This document shows positions 5,032 through 5,111 of a DNA stretch of 5,111 bases, piece by piece. Each line of letters starts with the position of its first letter. Position 1 is the first letter of the stretch. Made by a program: the position numbers and the translations under genes. Source of the stretch: JBEVMS01 sp040508515. Its GTDB lineage: Bacteria; Pseudomonadota; Gammaproteobacteria; Xanthomonadales; Rhodanobacteraceae. The notes under the pieces were generated by a model. That model searched no databases and was not told the DNA's origin. It was given only the letters and a program-made list of their open reading frames with translations. The stretch lies in assembly GCA_040508515.1 (NCBI GenBank), contig JBEVMS010000311.1:1-5111 (forward strand), in the 5' to 3' direction.

Positions 5032-5111
5032 GCGTTCACTGCGTCGGTCGTGGCGCCGGATATCGCGGCGGGTTGGGTGAGGAATCTCCTCTGAAGTGAG
5101 GTCGATCAGGC
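5032..5111. other. Upstream region of the alpha/beta hydrolase
   Basis: These 80 bases precede the hydrolase ATG on the minus strand. The hydrolase frame stays open to the window edge but has no ATG, and GAGGA-ATC-TCCTC (5079-5091) is a perfect short palindrome of 5-bp arms. It is too short to call an operator. No clear promoter or strong Shine-Dalgarno site is visible close to the ATG, so leader or operon context may lie outside the window. Confidence 0.35.

Noticed and set aside
4249..5094. Long plus-strand open frame (281 codons) opposite the alpha/beta hydrolase
   Set aside because: It is an antisense shadow of a GC-rich gene. The minus strand has a complete alpha/beta-hydrolase motif set, while the plus frame looks like no protein family.
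1..5111. CRISPR arrays, tRNA or rRNA genes, riboswitches
   Set aside because: No regularly spaced repeats, cloverleaf sequences, rRNA stretches or riboswitch-like leaders were recognised on either strand.

Overview
The window looks like accessory DNA in a moderately GC-rich proteobacterial chromosome. The gene styles suggest a gammaproteobacterium of the Xanthomonadales or Rhodanobacteraceae type; this is inferred from protein style, not from a marker gene. Most of it is an insertion-sequence graveyard. Only two genes look intact, both on the minus strand: a secreted serine hydrolase of the class C beta-lactamase/penicillin-binding-protein-like family (794-2221) and a membrane-anchored alpha/beta hydrolase (4036-5031).

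Layout. At 1-126 is the 3' end of an unrecognised plus-strand gene, followed at once by a probable rho-independent terminator (135-169). At about 171-506 lies the C-terminal half of an IS3-family transposase on the minus strand, and its N-terminal half plus orfA lies at 2550-3249. The two halves are the same IS3 element, split at a single point. The DNA between them, 514-2542 (2029 bp), begins TGCGGATTCCGG and ends with its exact inverse. Each end carries two tandem copies of a 22-23 bp repeat of the IS21-family type, and the segment is flanked by a 7-bp direct repeat, TCCATCA. Removing the segment and one copy of the 7-mer restores the IS3 reading frame across the join (AAVMD|LYSCQIIGW).

The 2029-bp segment contains no istA or istB. 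Its only convincing gene is the serine hydrolase. It therefore looks like a non-autonomous, IS21-end-bounded cassette (comparable in concept to a mobile insertion cassette or transporter IS) that carried a hydrolase gene into an IS3 element. This is the most interesting feature of the window.

To the right, after about 200 bp of spacer with no recognisable gene, a second and different IS3-family remnant on the plus strand (about 3505-4000, IS51/IS407-like) lies head to head with the first. Its orfA has a frameshift and an amber codon, and its orfB is truncated. The alpha/beta hydrolase follows on the minus strand and is probably the native flanking gene. The two hydrolases are separated by IS debris, and nothing shows that they are co-regulated or act together.
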